From the NCBI GenBank assembly GCA_963752565.1, contig CAVVZC010000002.1, positions 1 to 64,000 on the forward strand: a stretch of DNA of 64,000 bases, given 5' to 3'. The notes under the pieces are model-generated. The model made no database searches. It saw only the letters and a program-made list of their open reading frames with translations, and had not been told where the DNA came from. The number at the start of each line of letters is the position of its first letter. Positions within the stretch are counted from its first letter, which is position 1. This stretch comes from UBA11574 sp963752565 (lineage in GTDB: Bacteria > Desulfobacterota > Desulfobacteria > Desulfobacterales > UBA11574). Shown here one piece after another: positions 8,719 through 15,249 of the stretch. A program made the translations under genes and the position numbers.

Positions 8719-8877
8719 ATGGGCATAAGTCAAATATTGCCCGATAATGGCGGTAGGCGTTTTGGTAGTGATAGACGTCAATTCTCATATTATGCACATA
8801 TTCCTGAACGAAGATCTGGCAAGGAACGGAGAAGCGGATTTGATAGAAGGCTAAAACCAAGAACATCAAAACAATAA
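8719..8877 (+). CDS. 52-residue basic protein with repeated RRxGxxRR motif
   Basis: Its ATG follows the stop of the PEP-CTERM gene directly (TAAATG), so translation is probably coupled. The product is very basic, with RRFGSDRRQFSYYAHIPERR and then SGKERRSGFDRR. It has no signal peptide or membrane helix. The function is not recognised; the short arginine-rich repeats recall N-terminal extensions of some Desulfobacterota proteins (from memory, not searched). A rho-independent terminator follows 14 bases after the stop, which defines a two-gene transcript with the PEP-CTERM gene. Confidence 0.65.
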   Translation: MGISQILPDNGGRRFGSDRRQFSYYAHIPERRSGKERRSGFDRRLKPRTSKQ

Positions 8878-8890
8878 GTGCGCTATTTAT

Positions 8891-8928
8891 AAAAGCAGGG
8901 TCAACAATTGCCCTGCTTTTATATTTTT
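8891..8928 (+). terminator. Rho-independent terminator of the PEP-CTERM unit
   Basis: A perfect 10 bp stem (AAAAGCAGGG and CCCTGCTTTT) around a 10-base loop, followed by ATATTTTT. It lies just after the 52-residue gene. Confidence 0.9.
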
Positions 8929-8989
8929 AAATAAATATTATTTCGATATTCGGATACCGATACCTCAATGGTAGGAACGACGTCTGCAG

Positions 8990-9250
8990 TTTTCGGTACC
9001 TAAGTTATAAAATAAGTTGTTGATTCATCTCATCTACCTTTTTAAGACTTTCCCGTTTTACCTTCAGTTGTCACATACATTATCTGTTTTTTATATAATT
9101 TAGTATAAAAACGCATAAAACCTATTAAAATATGAAATAAATACCCCGAAACAAGTGGTATAAAATTACATATAGATGAGAAAATAAATGCCATAACCAT
9201 CTGATATAAATTGTTTTACTTGACATTCTCATTCTTTTTTGCATATCTAA
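8990..9250 (+). promoter_or_regulatory. Upstream regulatory region B of the small peptide gene (duplicated) with promoter
   Basis: A diverged copy of 7617-7865 (see that entry). It retains TTTTCGG-ACCTAA at the left edge, AAAATATGAAATAAAT, TATAAAATTACATA and the closing TTGACA. Here TTGACA (9220-9225) is followed after 18 bases by TATCTA (9244-9249), a plausible sigma-70-type promoter, giving a ~110-base leader before the peptide start. The same sequence words upstream of two different surface or secreted candidates suggest one shared regulator. Confidence 0.5.
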
Positions 9251-9371
9251 AGCTACCAAGATATATTCTTGCACGAGTGTCGTTTTTCAGGATTAAAAGG
9301 TTCGTTATAAGAGAGGCTCATGTTGCAAGTAAGATGAGTTTTTTAGCCATGATGATAGGGAGGTGAATTAT

Positions 9372-9518
9372 ATGGCTGACAAAAAGAAAAAGACTTTTTT
9401 AAAACCAAAGCTTATTAAATTCGACAAGCCGTTGGATGAAGTTACACTGTGTGGAAGCGGTACCGGCAACTGTAATAGCGTTTGTGGTTCGTTTGATTGG
9501 AAATCGTTGTTTAATTAA
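9372..9518 (+). CDS. 48-residue cysteine-containing peptide, possible RiPP precursor
   Basis: A small gene with a strong ribosome site (GGGAGGTG, 6 bases before ATG). The product starts with a lysine-rich charged segment (MADKKKKTFLKPKLIKFDKP), passes through LDEVT and ends in a Gly/Ser/Asn/Cys-rich part, LCGSGTGNCNSVCGSF, then DWKSLFN. The FLKPKLIKFD segment resembles leader motifs bound by RRE/PqqD domains, and the cysteines (C27, C34, C38) sit in the presumed core. No maturase, protease or exporter gene is adjacent, so a modified peptide is only a hypothesis; a small metal-binding or secreted peptide is an alternative. It shares its upstream region with the PEP-CTERM unit. Confidence 0.6.
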   Translation: MADKKKKTFLKPKLIKFDKPLDEVTLCGSGTGNCNSVCGSFDWKSLFN

Positions 9519-9843
9519 CATAGAAATATGTTAAAAGATGCATCTAAAGGCACTATTTTAACACTCCGTGGAATTCGGCGCTCGTGCAAAATAATCCTTA
9601 TAAATAACACAGATTCAAGCCTTTTGGCCATTTTGCCTTCTCATCGGCGATTAAAATATAAAATATAGCTATCCGCCACAGTTATCTCCCTACTCATTGA
9701 TCATAGGATCTTCATTGTCATAATACATGTAAAGCTCAAGGGAAGCAGCCTATACGGGCTTTGGGTGGGATAAAATCTTTAGGTCATAACTCCAGATCGT
9801 CACAGCGCTTATTATCCTGTTTTCTGATATAAAGTAAAGCATT
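9519..9843. other. Gene-free spacer
   Basis: No convincing gene. A 46-codon frame at 9538 lacks a ribosome site and recognisable motifs. No terminator is evident directly after the small peptide gene. Confidence 0.5.
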
Positions 9844-9880
9844 AAAAAAGGCTTGCAAGTTATTGATATTCCTGCAAGCC
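9844..9880 (-). terminator. Terminator of the tRNA-Gly/tRNA-Cys transcript
   Basis: On the minus strand GGCTTGCAGG and CTTGCAAGCC pair around a 12-base loop and are followed by TTTTTTAAT, 13 bases beyond the tRNA-Cys 3' end. Confidence 0.85.
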
Positions 9881-9892
9881 TTTGATTTTACT

Positions 9893-9967
9893 TGGAGGCG
9901 GCAACCAGATTCGAACTGGTGAATAGCGGTTTTGCAGACCGCTGCCTTACCACTTGGCTATGCCGCC
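9893..9967 (-). tRNA. tRNA-Cys (GCA)
   Basis: The minus strand folds as a cloverleaf with acceptor stem GGCGGCA/TGCCGCC. The anticodon loop CTGCAAA carries GCA, the T arm contains GGTTCGAATC-like sequence (CAGTTCGAATCTG), and the 3' CCA is encoded. It lies 8 bases downstream of tRNA-Gly in the same transcript. Confidence 0.97.
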
Positions 9968-9975
9968 AAAAAAAA

Positions 9976-10050
9976 TGGAGCGGGAAACGGGATTTGAACC
10001 CGCGACTTCGACCTTGGCAAGGTCGCACTCTACCACTGAGTTATTCCCGC
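9976..10050 (-). tRNA. tRNA-Gly (GCC)
   Basis: The minus strand has acceptor stem GCGGGAA/TTCCCGC. The anticodon loop TTGCCAA carries GCC, the T arm is CGGGTTCAAATCCCG, and CCA is encoded. It is the first tRNA of a two-tRNA unit read toward tRNA-Cys. Confidence 0.97.
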
Positions 10051-10064
10051 TCAATAGTTCATTT

Positions 10065-10093
10065 TTCATAAATAGATTTTACGATTTTGTCAA
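10065..10093 (-). promoter_or_regulatory. Promoter of the tRNA-Gly/tRNA-Cys unit
   Basis: On the minus strand TTGACA (10093-10088) and TATGAA (10070-10065) are separated by 17 bases, 15 bases before tRNA-Gly. It sits between pgsA and the tRNA genes. Confidence 0.75.
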
Positions 10094-10102
10094 TAGAAAA
10101 GT

Positions 10103-10669
10103 TTACACCACGAGAAAGCGTCTGTACCGGATAAAATAAGCTGCACCCGACCAAACCGTTAACGTCAACGCAATCCACAAAAATATGGTCCCTGTTGCAT
10201 GAAAATCAATGGTAAGATAGGAAAAATGTATCATCAGGGGAATGATGGCCGCAATCTGAAATCCGGTTTTATATTTCCCAAGGCTGGACGCAGATAGATC
10301 TTTACCCTTTTCCGCGATAATATTCCTCAAACCGGTCACGGCAATTTCCCTTCCAATAATAATGCAAACGATCCAGGCAGGAATCCACCCTAAAGCCGTC
10401 AGCATAATAAAAGAAGTTGAAACCAGAACTTTATCGGCAATGGGATCCATAACTTTTCCGAAATTAGACACCAGCCCTCTTTGTCTTGCAAAAAAGCCGT
10501 CCAAAAAATCGGTTATAGCGGCTGCGCTGAAAACCAATGCTGCAATAAATGTATTGGTCCTGGACGGAAATAAAAAAAGAATCACAATAATTGGGGACGC
10601 AGCAACCCGGAACAACGTCAAACCATTGGGATTGCTCAATATGTTTATAATTTTTCTCTTTGGAAACAT
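10103..10669 (-). CDS. pgsA: CDP-diacylglycerol--glycerol-3-phosphate 3-phosphatidyltransferase
   Basis: It makes phosphatidylglycerolphosphate from CDP-diacylglycerol and glycerol-3-phosphate in the inner membrane, the committed step to phosphatidylglycerol and cardiolipin. The 188-residue protein has several membrane helices and the complete CDP-alcohol phosphotransferase signature DG-x2-AR-x8-G-x3-D-x3-D, seen as DGFFARQRG and then GKVMDPIAD (about residues 57-83). The length is normal for PgsA. The first residues (MFPKRKI) are basic, as usual before the first helix. Confidence 0.95.
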   Translation of the reverse strand: MFPKRKIINILSNPNGLTLFRVAASPIIVILFLFPSRTNTFIAALVFSAAAITDFLDGFFARQRGLVSNFGKVMDPIADKVLVSTSFIMLTALGWIPAWIVCIIIGREIAVTGLRNIIAEKGKDLSASSLGKYKTGFQIAAIIPLMIHFSYLTIDFHATGTIFLWIALTLTVWSGAAYFIRYRRFLVV

Positions 10670-10785
10670 TTTTTTGGTTAAATTCCTAATAATTTAACGT
10701 CTCGGAATTTCTGCAAACGGTTATTCCATTGTTTGATCATTCTCTTGCTATATAGCAAGATGTTCGAAGCGAATTACCTTGTTTT

Positions 10786-11430
10786 CTATTTTTTCGCCTT
10801 GTTCCAGTCATCCAAGAATGCCTTGAGACCTTTATCGGTCAAGGGATGGGCCGCCAATTTGCTGAGAACGTTAAATGGAATCGTGGCAATGTCGGCACCC
10901 ATCAAGGCAGATTCCAGAACATGAAGGGGATTGCGAATGCTAGCAACGATGATTTCAGTGTCAAAGGCATAGTTACTGTAAATTTCAACGATCTGTTCAA
11001 CCAGCAGAAGACCTTCCTGGGAGATGTCATCTAAACGGCCAATGAAAGGGCTAACATAAGTCGCCCCGGCTTTTGCAGCCATCAGCGCCTGAAGCGGTGA
11101 AAAGACCAGTGTTACATTAGTCTTGATCCCATCTTCTGAAAGTTTTCGTGTTGCTTTTAAACCATCCACCAACATGGGAATTTTTACAACAATATTATTG
11201 TGAATTTTTGCTAGCTTGCGGGCCTCTTTAAGCATGCCTTCGGTGTCGGTGCTAACCACCTCGGCACTGATGGGGCCGTCCACTATTTCACAAATCTCTT
11301 TTATGATCTCCTCGAAATCTCGACCCTCTTTTGCAATCAGACTGGGGTTGGTGGTCACGCCGTCAACCATCCCCATGTCGCTTGCTTCCTTAATTTCATC
11401 GATGTTTGCAGTGTCTATAAAAAATTTCAT
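10786..11430 (-). CDS. fsa: Transaldolase/fructose-6-phosphate aldolase family enzyme
   Basis: A 214-residue class I aldolase of the small transaldolase group (TalC/FSA), acting on fructose-6-phosphate or in the pentose phosphate pathway. It opens with MKFFIDTANIDEI, contains DGVTTNPSLIAKEG, and has the Schiff-base lysine in NIVVKIPM; GATYVSPFIGR and TIPFNV are further family motifs. Start 11430 is chosen because AAGGAGGATG lies 4 bases upstream. A longer open frame extends into the MITE and is not coding. Transaldolase and F6P aldolase activity cannot be separated from sequence alone. The MITE ends only 26 bp upstream, so it may influence expression. Confidence 0.9.
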   Translation of the reverse strand: MKFFIDTANIDEIKEASDMGMVDGVTTNPSLIAKEGRDFEEIIKEICEIVDGPISAEVVSTDTEGMLKEARKLAKIHNNIVVKIPMLVDGLKATRKLSEDGIKTNVTLVFSPLQALMAAKAGATYVSPFIGRLDDISQEGLLLVEQIVEIYSNYAFDTEIIVASIRNPLHVLESALMGADIATIPFNVLSKLAAHPLTDKGLKAFLDDWNKAKK

Positions 11431-11456
11431 CCAGCATCCTCCTTTTAAAAAGTGTC

Positions 11457-11687
11457 TATAGCGGTTGTCAAAATAACGTTCCGTTTCAGCAGTAAACCAG
11501 ATGCACCTAAGTCTTATGCCCACAGCCTATAAGTTGGCCGGTTTGCCTGTACGCCGGTTTGCCGGTAAGACCTAAAAACCTGACGAACGGGCTAACGGGC
11601 CAACGGGTCAACCTGACCCAAATCATTTATAGAAACTGAAAAAAGGAAAGGCTTTTCAATCGGAACATATTTATGCAAACCGCTATA
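11457..11687. mobile_element. MITE-like element, copy 2 (231 bp)
   Basis: Nearly identical to 7294-7524, same orientation and same length. It is inserted between the transaldolase-family gene and the repeat at 11691, with TATAGCGGTT at one end and AACCGCTATA at the other. It lies across the likely promoter region of the transaldolase-family gene. Confidence 0.85.
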
Positions 11688-11690
11688 AAA

Positions 11691-11824
11691 TGAGCTAAAG
11701 TGAGCTAAAGTTTAAAGGATTTTAAACAATTATATTTTAATGACAGCGCGATAGCGCAATCACAACTTCCCCGATGAATACGGGATAAATAGGCACTTTA
11801 GATCACTTCAAACTTTAGGCACTT
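11691..11824. repeat. TGAGCTAAAG/GGGATAAATAGGCACTT repeat, copy A
   Basis: The unit starts with two TGAGCTAAAG words and ends with AAACTTTAGGCACTT, roughly complementary ends. It includes ACTTCCCCGATGAATACGGG and ATAAATAGGCACTTTAG. Related copies are at 16734-16900 and, as a fragment in inverted orientation, at 25513-25548. It has no coding potential and lies directly beside MITE copy 2. Confidence 0.75.
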
Positions 11825-11828
11825 CTTA

Positions 11829-12089
11829 TTAACCTTTTGTCTGTTTTTCTAAAAACTTATCTTTGCATTCTTTGCTGCAAAAATATACATCCCTTCCTTT
11901 AATATCTAAATGAACGCCATCTCTTTTAGCGAAATACATTTCACAATAAGGATCTTTGACCATAACATCATCTATCATACCTGTTTTTTTTTCAAACGCC
12001 GCTTTTTGCGACGATTTCTCTTTAAGCATCCAGGATTTCAGAAACCTGTAACCCAGGTACAAAAGACCCATTAAGACTAATAATCTCAT
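11829..12089 (-). CDS. Membrane-anchored TRASH/YHS-like metal-binding protein
   Basis: An 86-residue protein with one N-terminal membrane helix (MRLLVLMGLLYLGYRFL). A soluble domain follows with DPYCEMYFAKRDG and then YFCSKECKDKF. The cysteine pattern (C...C-x3-C) and the FCSKEC-K-F motif fit the TRASH/YHS-like group, thought to bind metal ions. It overlaps folK by 4 bases (ATGA), indicating co-transcription, though no functional link to folate is apparent. The function is not known. Confidence 0.75.
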   Translation of the reverse strand: MRLLVLMGLLYLGYRFLKSWMLKEKSSQKAAFEKKTGMIDDVMVKDPYCEMYFAKRDGVHLDIKGRDVYFCSKECKDKFLEKQTKG

Positions 12090-12583
12090 TTATACTCGAT
12101 AATCCTTTGCTCATTTTCATCCAGAACAGCCAATAGATTTCGCATGTCTTTTTTAAAAACAGGATGAACAATTGCTGGATCTATATCACAGATCGGTTTT
12201 AACACAAAACGCCTTTTGTGCATTCTGGGATGAGGAATAATCAGACCCGATGAATTTGTCACAATATCATCAAACAAAAGTATATCCAGATCGAGAATCC
12301 TCGGCCCGAATCTCACAGGATCGTCAATGCGTCCGGCATCATGTTCGATGGATTTAAGTTTTTTTAACAAACGGAAAGGGCCAAGGGTCGTTTCGATCTT
12401 GACAACGACATTTACAAACCAATCCTGATCTTGATAATCCACAGGTTCGGTTTTGTAAAATCGTGACCATTTTTTTATTTGTGTATCTTGGCTTCTTGTT
12501 AGAGCGATAATTCCGTTTTTACAGTTTACAAGTTTGTTCCCAATGTTGGAACCCGCCCCGATGTAGGCAGTATGAACTTTCAT
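12086..12583 (-). CDS. folK: 2-amino-4-hydroxy-6-hydroxymethyldihydropteridine pyrophosphokinase
   Basis: It transfers pyrophosphate from ATP to 6-hydroxymethyl-dihydropterin in folate synthesis. The 165-residue HPPK fold is shown by YIGAGSNIGNK at the start, the pterin-binding region FYKTEPVDYQDQDWFVN, and the signature RFGPRILDLDILLFDD with the Mg-binding aspartates. IPHPRMHKRRFVL follows, as in all HPPKs. Length is typical. folP and folB are not in the window. Confidence 0.95.
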   Translation of the reverse strand: MKVHTAYIGAGSNIGNKLVNCKNGIIALTRSQDTQIKKWSRFYKTEPVDYQDQDWFVNVVVKIETTLGPFRLLKKLKSIEHDAGRIDDPVRFGPRILDLDILLFDDIVTNSSGLIIPHPRMHKRRFVLKPICDIDPAIVHPVFKKDMRNLLAVLDENEQRIIEYK

Positions 12584-12605
12584 TATTCAGCAACGACCCT
12601 GGATC

Positions 12606-12935
12606 AGAGGACCAGGCTTTGTTTATCCCCAGAGGGGATTTGCTTTGTTGGAAGTTCATTGAATTATTGAAATTACAAATATCAAATTACAAATATCAAA
12701 TAATTTCCAATGACCGAAATTCGAAAATCCAAACAATGTCTCGTCCTGGAAGGTTTTGGTCATTGAATATTGGAATTTGAGATTTATTTGTAATTTGGTG
12801 CTTGGAATTTGTGATTTTAGACACAAAACTCCAAGGCAAAGCCATCTATCTCTGACCCCCGCAATGCGGGATAGGCAAGGCCCATTGAAAATCCCGCCAC
12901 GCGGGGAAGGGCCAGGTGTTCAATGTAAAAATAAA
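12606..12935. repeat. ~330 bp AT-rich dispersed repeat, copy 1
   Basis: It shares its whole plan with 33630-33976 and 50120-50505. The edge words are AGAGGACCAG and CCCAGAGGGGATT. The core runs from TTGAAATTACAAATATCAAA through GACCGAAATTCGAAAA to AATTTGGTGCTTGGAATTTG. The end contains ATCTCTGACC and GCAATGCGGGA. The AT-rich flanks are partly complementary, so the unit can fold on itself. It fills the space between folK and dapF and encodes nothing recognisable. Confidence 0.8.
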
Positions 12936-12949
12936 ATCATGTTACGATT

Positions 12950-13783
12950 TTATAAGTCGTCCTTCCAGGCATCTTCACAGAGTTTTGCCTTGTAGATGAT
13001 GCGAGCATCCCCCTCAAGATAAATGTCGTAATATTGGCCTTTTTTTTCTTTGAAAAAAATATTCAGATATCCACCGCTTCGTGTCAGAACAGAGAGCGGA
13101 GAGTTTATCTTCATTTTATGCGCCATAACAATGGCACTCGCAGCAGCGCCTGTACCGCAGGCCAACGTTTCATCTTCAACACCACGTTCATATGTCCGGA
13201 TGGCAATGGTATTGTCTTTTATATGGCAAACGAAATTAACATTGGTGCCGGCAGGCGAAAACTGATCGTGGTACCGGATCTCTCTTCCTATTTTAACAAT
13301 ATCGACATCGTCGATGCCGTCCTTTACAATCACGACATGTGGAACACCCGTGTTGATACTGGAGATGGAAACCCTACCGTTTTTAAGTTCGATGGCATCA
13401 TCCGTTTTGAGTTCTAACGGATCCGTCATTTTGACTTTAACACGCTCACCGATAACCTCTGCTTTAACAAGGCCGGCCAGTGTCTCAAAAGACATGCTCG
13501 ACCCTGCAATATCATTTAAATATGCAAAACGTGCAACACATCGGGCACCGTTTCCGCACATCTCTGCAACACTGCCGTCAGAATTAAAATATCGCCATTT
13601 GAAATCCGCACTGTCCGTATTTTCAACAAGTATCAACCCATCCGCACCCACAGCCATCTTTCTGCGGCACACCTTGACAATAAAATTTGACAGGCCGTTT
13701 TCATCGACAATGTTATTGCGGTTGTCAATGATAATGAAGTCGTTACCACTGCCGCTCATTTTATAAAAATTTATTTTTTTCAT
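12950..13783 (-). CDS. dapF: Diaminopimelate epimerase
   Basis: It interconverts LL- and meso-diaminopimelate for lysine and peptidoglycan synthesis, using two cysteines as acid and base. The 277-residue protein starts with the usual KMSGSGNDFIIID. The first cysteine is in EMCGNGARC (about residue 75) and the second in ACGTGAAAS (about 220), preceded by RTYERGVEDE. Both are intact. It follows lysA by 9 bases in the same direction. Its stop codon is part of a short hairpin (12927-12953). Confidence 0.96.
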   Translation of the reverse strand: MKKINFYKMSGSGNDFIIIDNRNNIVDENGLSNFIVKVCRRKMAVGADGLILVENTDSADFKWRYFNSDGSVAEMCGNGARCVARFAYLNDIAGSSMSFETLAGLVKAEVIGERVKVKMTDPLELKTDDAIELKNGRVSISSINTGVPHVVIVKDGIDDVDIVKIGREIRYHDQFSPAGTNVNFVCHIKDNTIAIRTYERGVEDETLACGTGAAASAIVMAHKMKINSPLSVLTRSGGYLNIFFKEKKGQYYDIYLEGDARIIYKAKLCEDAWKDDL

Positions 13784-13792
13784 CCCGCTCTC

Positions 13793-15052
13793 TCAATCCT
13801 CAAGAAACGGAGGAATCGATTCACCACTCACCAGATTCTCATAACTCTCACGATCCCTGACAACATAAAATTTGTCATCTTTGACCATAACTTCGGCCAC
13901 CCTTGGCCTGGAACAGTAATTGGAAGACATGGTAAAACCATAAGCACCCGCACTCATCACTGCAAGAAGATCGCCCTTTATCACATCGGAAATATTTCGA
14001 TCCAATGCCAGAAAATCCCCGGTCTCGCAAATCGGTCCCACGACATCAGCCGTTATCTGTTGACTTTCATTATCTACGACCGGTTCAATGGCATGAAAAG
14101 CACTGTACAGTGTGGGTCGCATCAGATCGTTCATCCCCGCATCAGCAATAATAAACTTCTTGACCTTGCCCGACTTTCTGAACAAAACCTCTGTCACCAG
14201 TATTCCGGCGTTACCGACGATAACCCTACCGGGTTCCAGAATAAGTTTTAGCCGAGAGCCTTTAAGGGACGCCACGATTTCTTTGGCATATTCACGGGGA
14301 TGGGGCGGCGATTCATCGTTATAGGTAATGCCAAGGCCGCCACCCATATCCAGGAGCCGGATTTCGACCCCAATTTTTCTGAGTTCATCAATCAAATCTT
14401 TTACGCTTTCCAGAGCTTCGACAAAAGGTTTTGCATCGGTAATCTGCGATCCGATATGGCAATCAATGCCCACAACATCAATGTTCTCTAACCGTCTTGC
14501 AACATGATACCCCTCGATGGCTGTCTCTTTATCAATGCCAAACTTGTTTTTTTTAAGACCGGTTGAAATATAAGGATGTGTTTTGGGATCAACGTCAGGA
14601 TTCACCCGAATCGCCACAGGTGCTCTGGTTTTTAAAACACCGGCCCTTTCATTAATAAGCCCGAGTTCTTCGAGAGACTCTACATTAAACATTAAAATGC
14701 CTGCTTCAAGCGCATAATCGATCTCGTCGACGCGTTTACCCACACCGGAATAGACGATTTTATCCGGGGAAAAACCTGCTTTTAAACCGCGAAACAGTTC
14801 TCCGCCCGAAACAATATCAAGTCCACTGCCAAGGCTTTCAAACAGCTTTAAAACAGACAGGTTTGTGTTGGCCTTTGCCGAGTAACATACGAGTCTGTCC
14901 AGGCCCTCAAAAGCCTCGTAAAATATTAGATAATGGCGTTTTAACGTCGCATGGCTATATAAATAAAACGGCGTACCGATATTTTCGGCGATCATCCGGA
15001 CCGGAACATCCTCACAATACAATTCATTGTCGCGGTATTTAAAATGATGCAT
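13793..15052 (-). CDS. lysA: Diaminopimelate decarboxylase
   Basis: It decarboxylates meso-diaminopimelate to lysine. The 419-residue PLP enzyme of alanine-racemase fold III carries the cofactor lysine in CYSAKANTN (about residue 60). It also has the glycine-rich MGGGLGITY and EPGRVIVGNAG phosphate-binding loops and the dimer-partner cysteine motif CETGD. Length matches the family. It is flanked by lptM upstream and dapF downstream, a conserved lysine/peptidoglycan arrangement. Confidence 0.96.
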   Translation of the reverse strand: MHHFKYRDNELYCEDVPVRMIAENIGTPFYLYSHATLKRHYLIFYEAFEGLDRLVCYSAKANTNLSVLKLFESLGSGLDIVSGGELFRGLKAGFSPDKIVYSGVGKRVDEIDYALEAGILMFNVESLEELGLINERAGVLKTRAPVAIRVNPDVDPKTHPYISTGLKKNKFGIDKETAIEGYHVARRLENIDVVGIDCHIGSQITDAKPFVEALESVKDLIDELRKIGVEIRLLDMGGGLGITYNDESPPHPREYAKEIVASLKGSRLKLILEPGRVIVGNAGILVTEVLFRKSGKVKKFIIADAGMNDLMRPTLYSAFHAIEPVVDNESQQITADVVGPICETGDFLALDRNISDVIKGDLLAVMSAGAYGFTMSSNYCSRPRVAEVMVKDDKFYVVRDRESYENLVSGESIPPFLED

Positions 15053-15102
15053 AAAATGCCTGTTCGTGTCTGTTAATATTCAACTATCGAAATTCATAAG
15101 TG

Positions 15103-15246
15103 TCATGGTTTTTTTATGTTTTGATCCCCGGATTCTTTTGCAGGCGGTTTGGGCGGCCCCTTTTTGCCGCAGGCTGAAATAAAAGGCGCCAGCAAAATAG
15201 CAACAAAACATATTAAAACAAGACCTTTTTTAAAAATTGTTTTCAT
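15103..15246 (-). CDS. lptM: Small lipoprotein, LptM/YifL-like
   Basis: A 47-residue lipoprotein: basic start MKTIFKKG, hydrophobic stretch LVLICFVAILLAPF, lipobox ISAC, then CGKKGPPKPP and a short charged tail. The CGxKGPxxxP start of the mature protein is the mark of the LptM family, which in E. coli assists maturation of the LptD/LptE translocon and lies next to dapF. Here it lies between argH (3 bases before its start) and lysA. An lptE gene is present at 33 kb. Identification rests on the motif and neighbourhood. Confidence 0.85.
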   Translation of the reverse strand: MKTIFKKGLVLICFVAILLAPFISACGKKGPPKPPAKESGDQNIKKP

Positions 15247-15249
15247 CCC

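Noticed and set aside
9372..9518. Lasso peptide precursor
   Set aside because: The leader has a P-x-L and T-x pattern, but the putative core lacks an Asp/Glu at ring position 7-9 and no lasso cyclase is near.
9538..9678. A 46-codon frame after the small peptide gene, as a possible second peptide
   Set aside because: No ribosome site, no compositional bias and no leader/core layout.
10786..11523. A longer frame for the transaldolase-family gene starting at 11523
   Set aside because: The extra 31 residues are encoded by the MITE and have no ribosome site, while AAGGAGG precedes the ATG at 11430.
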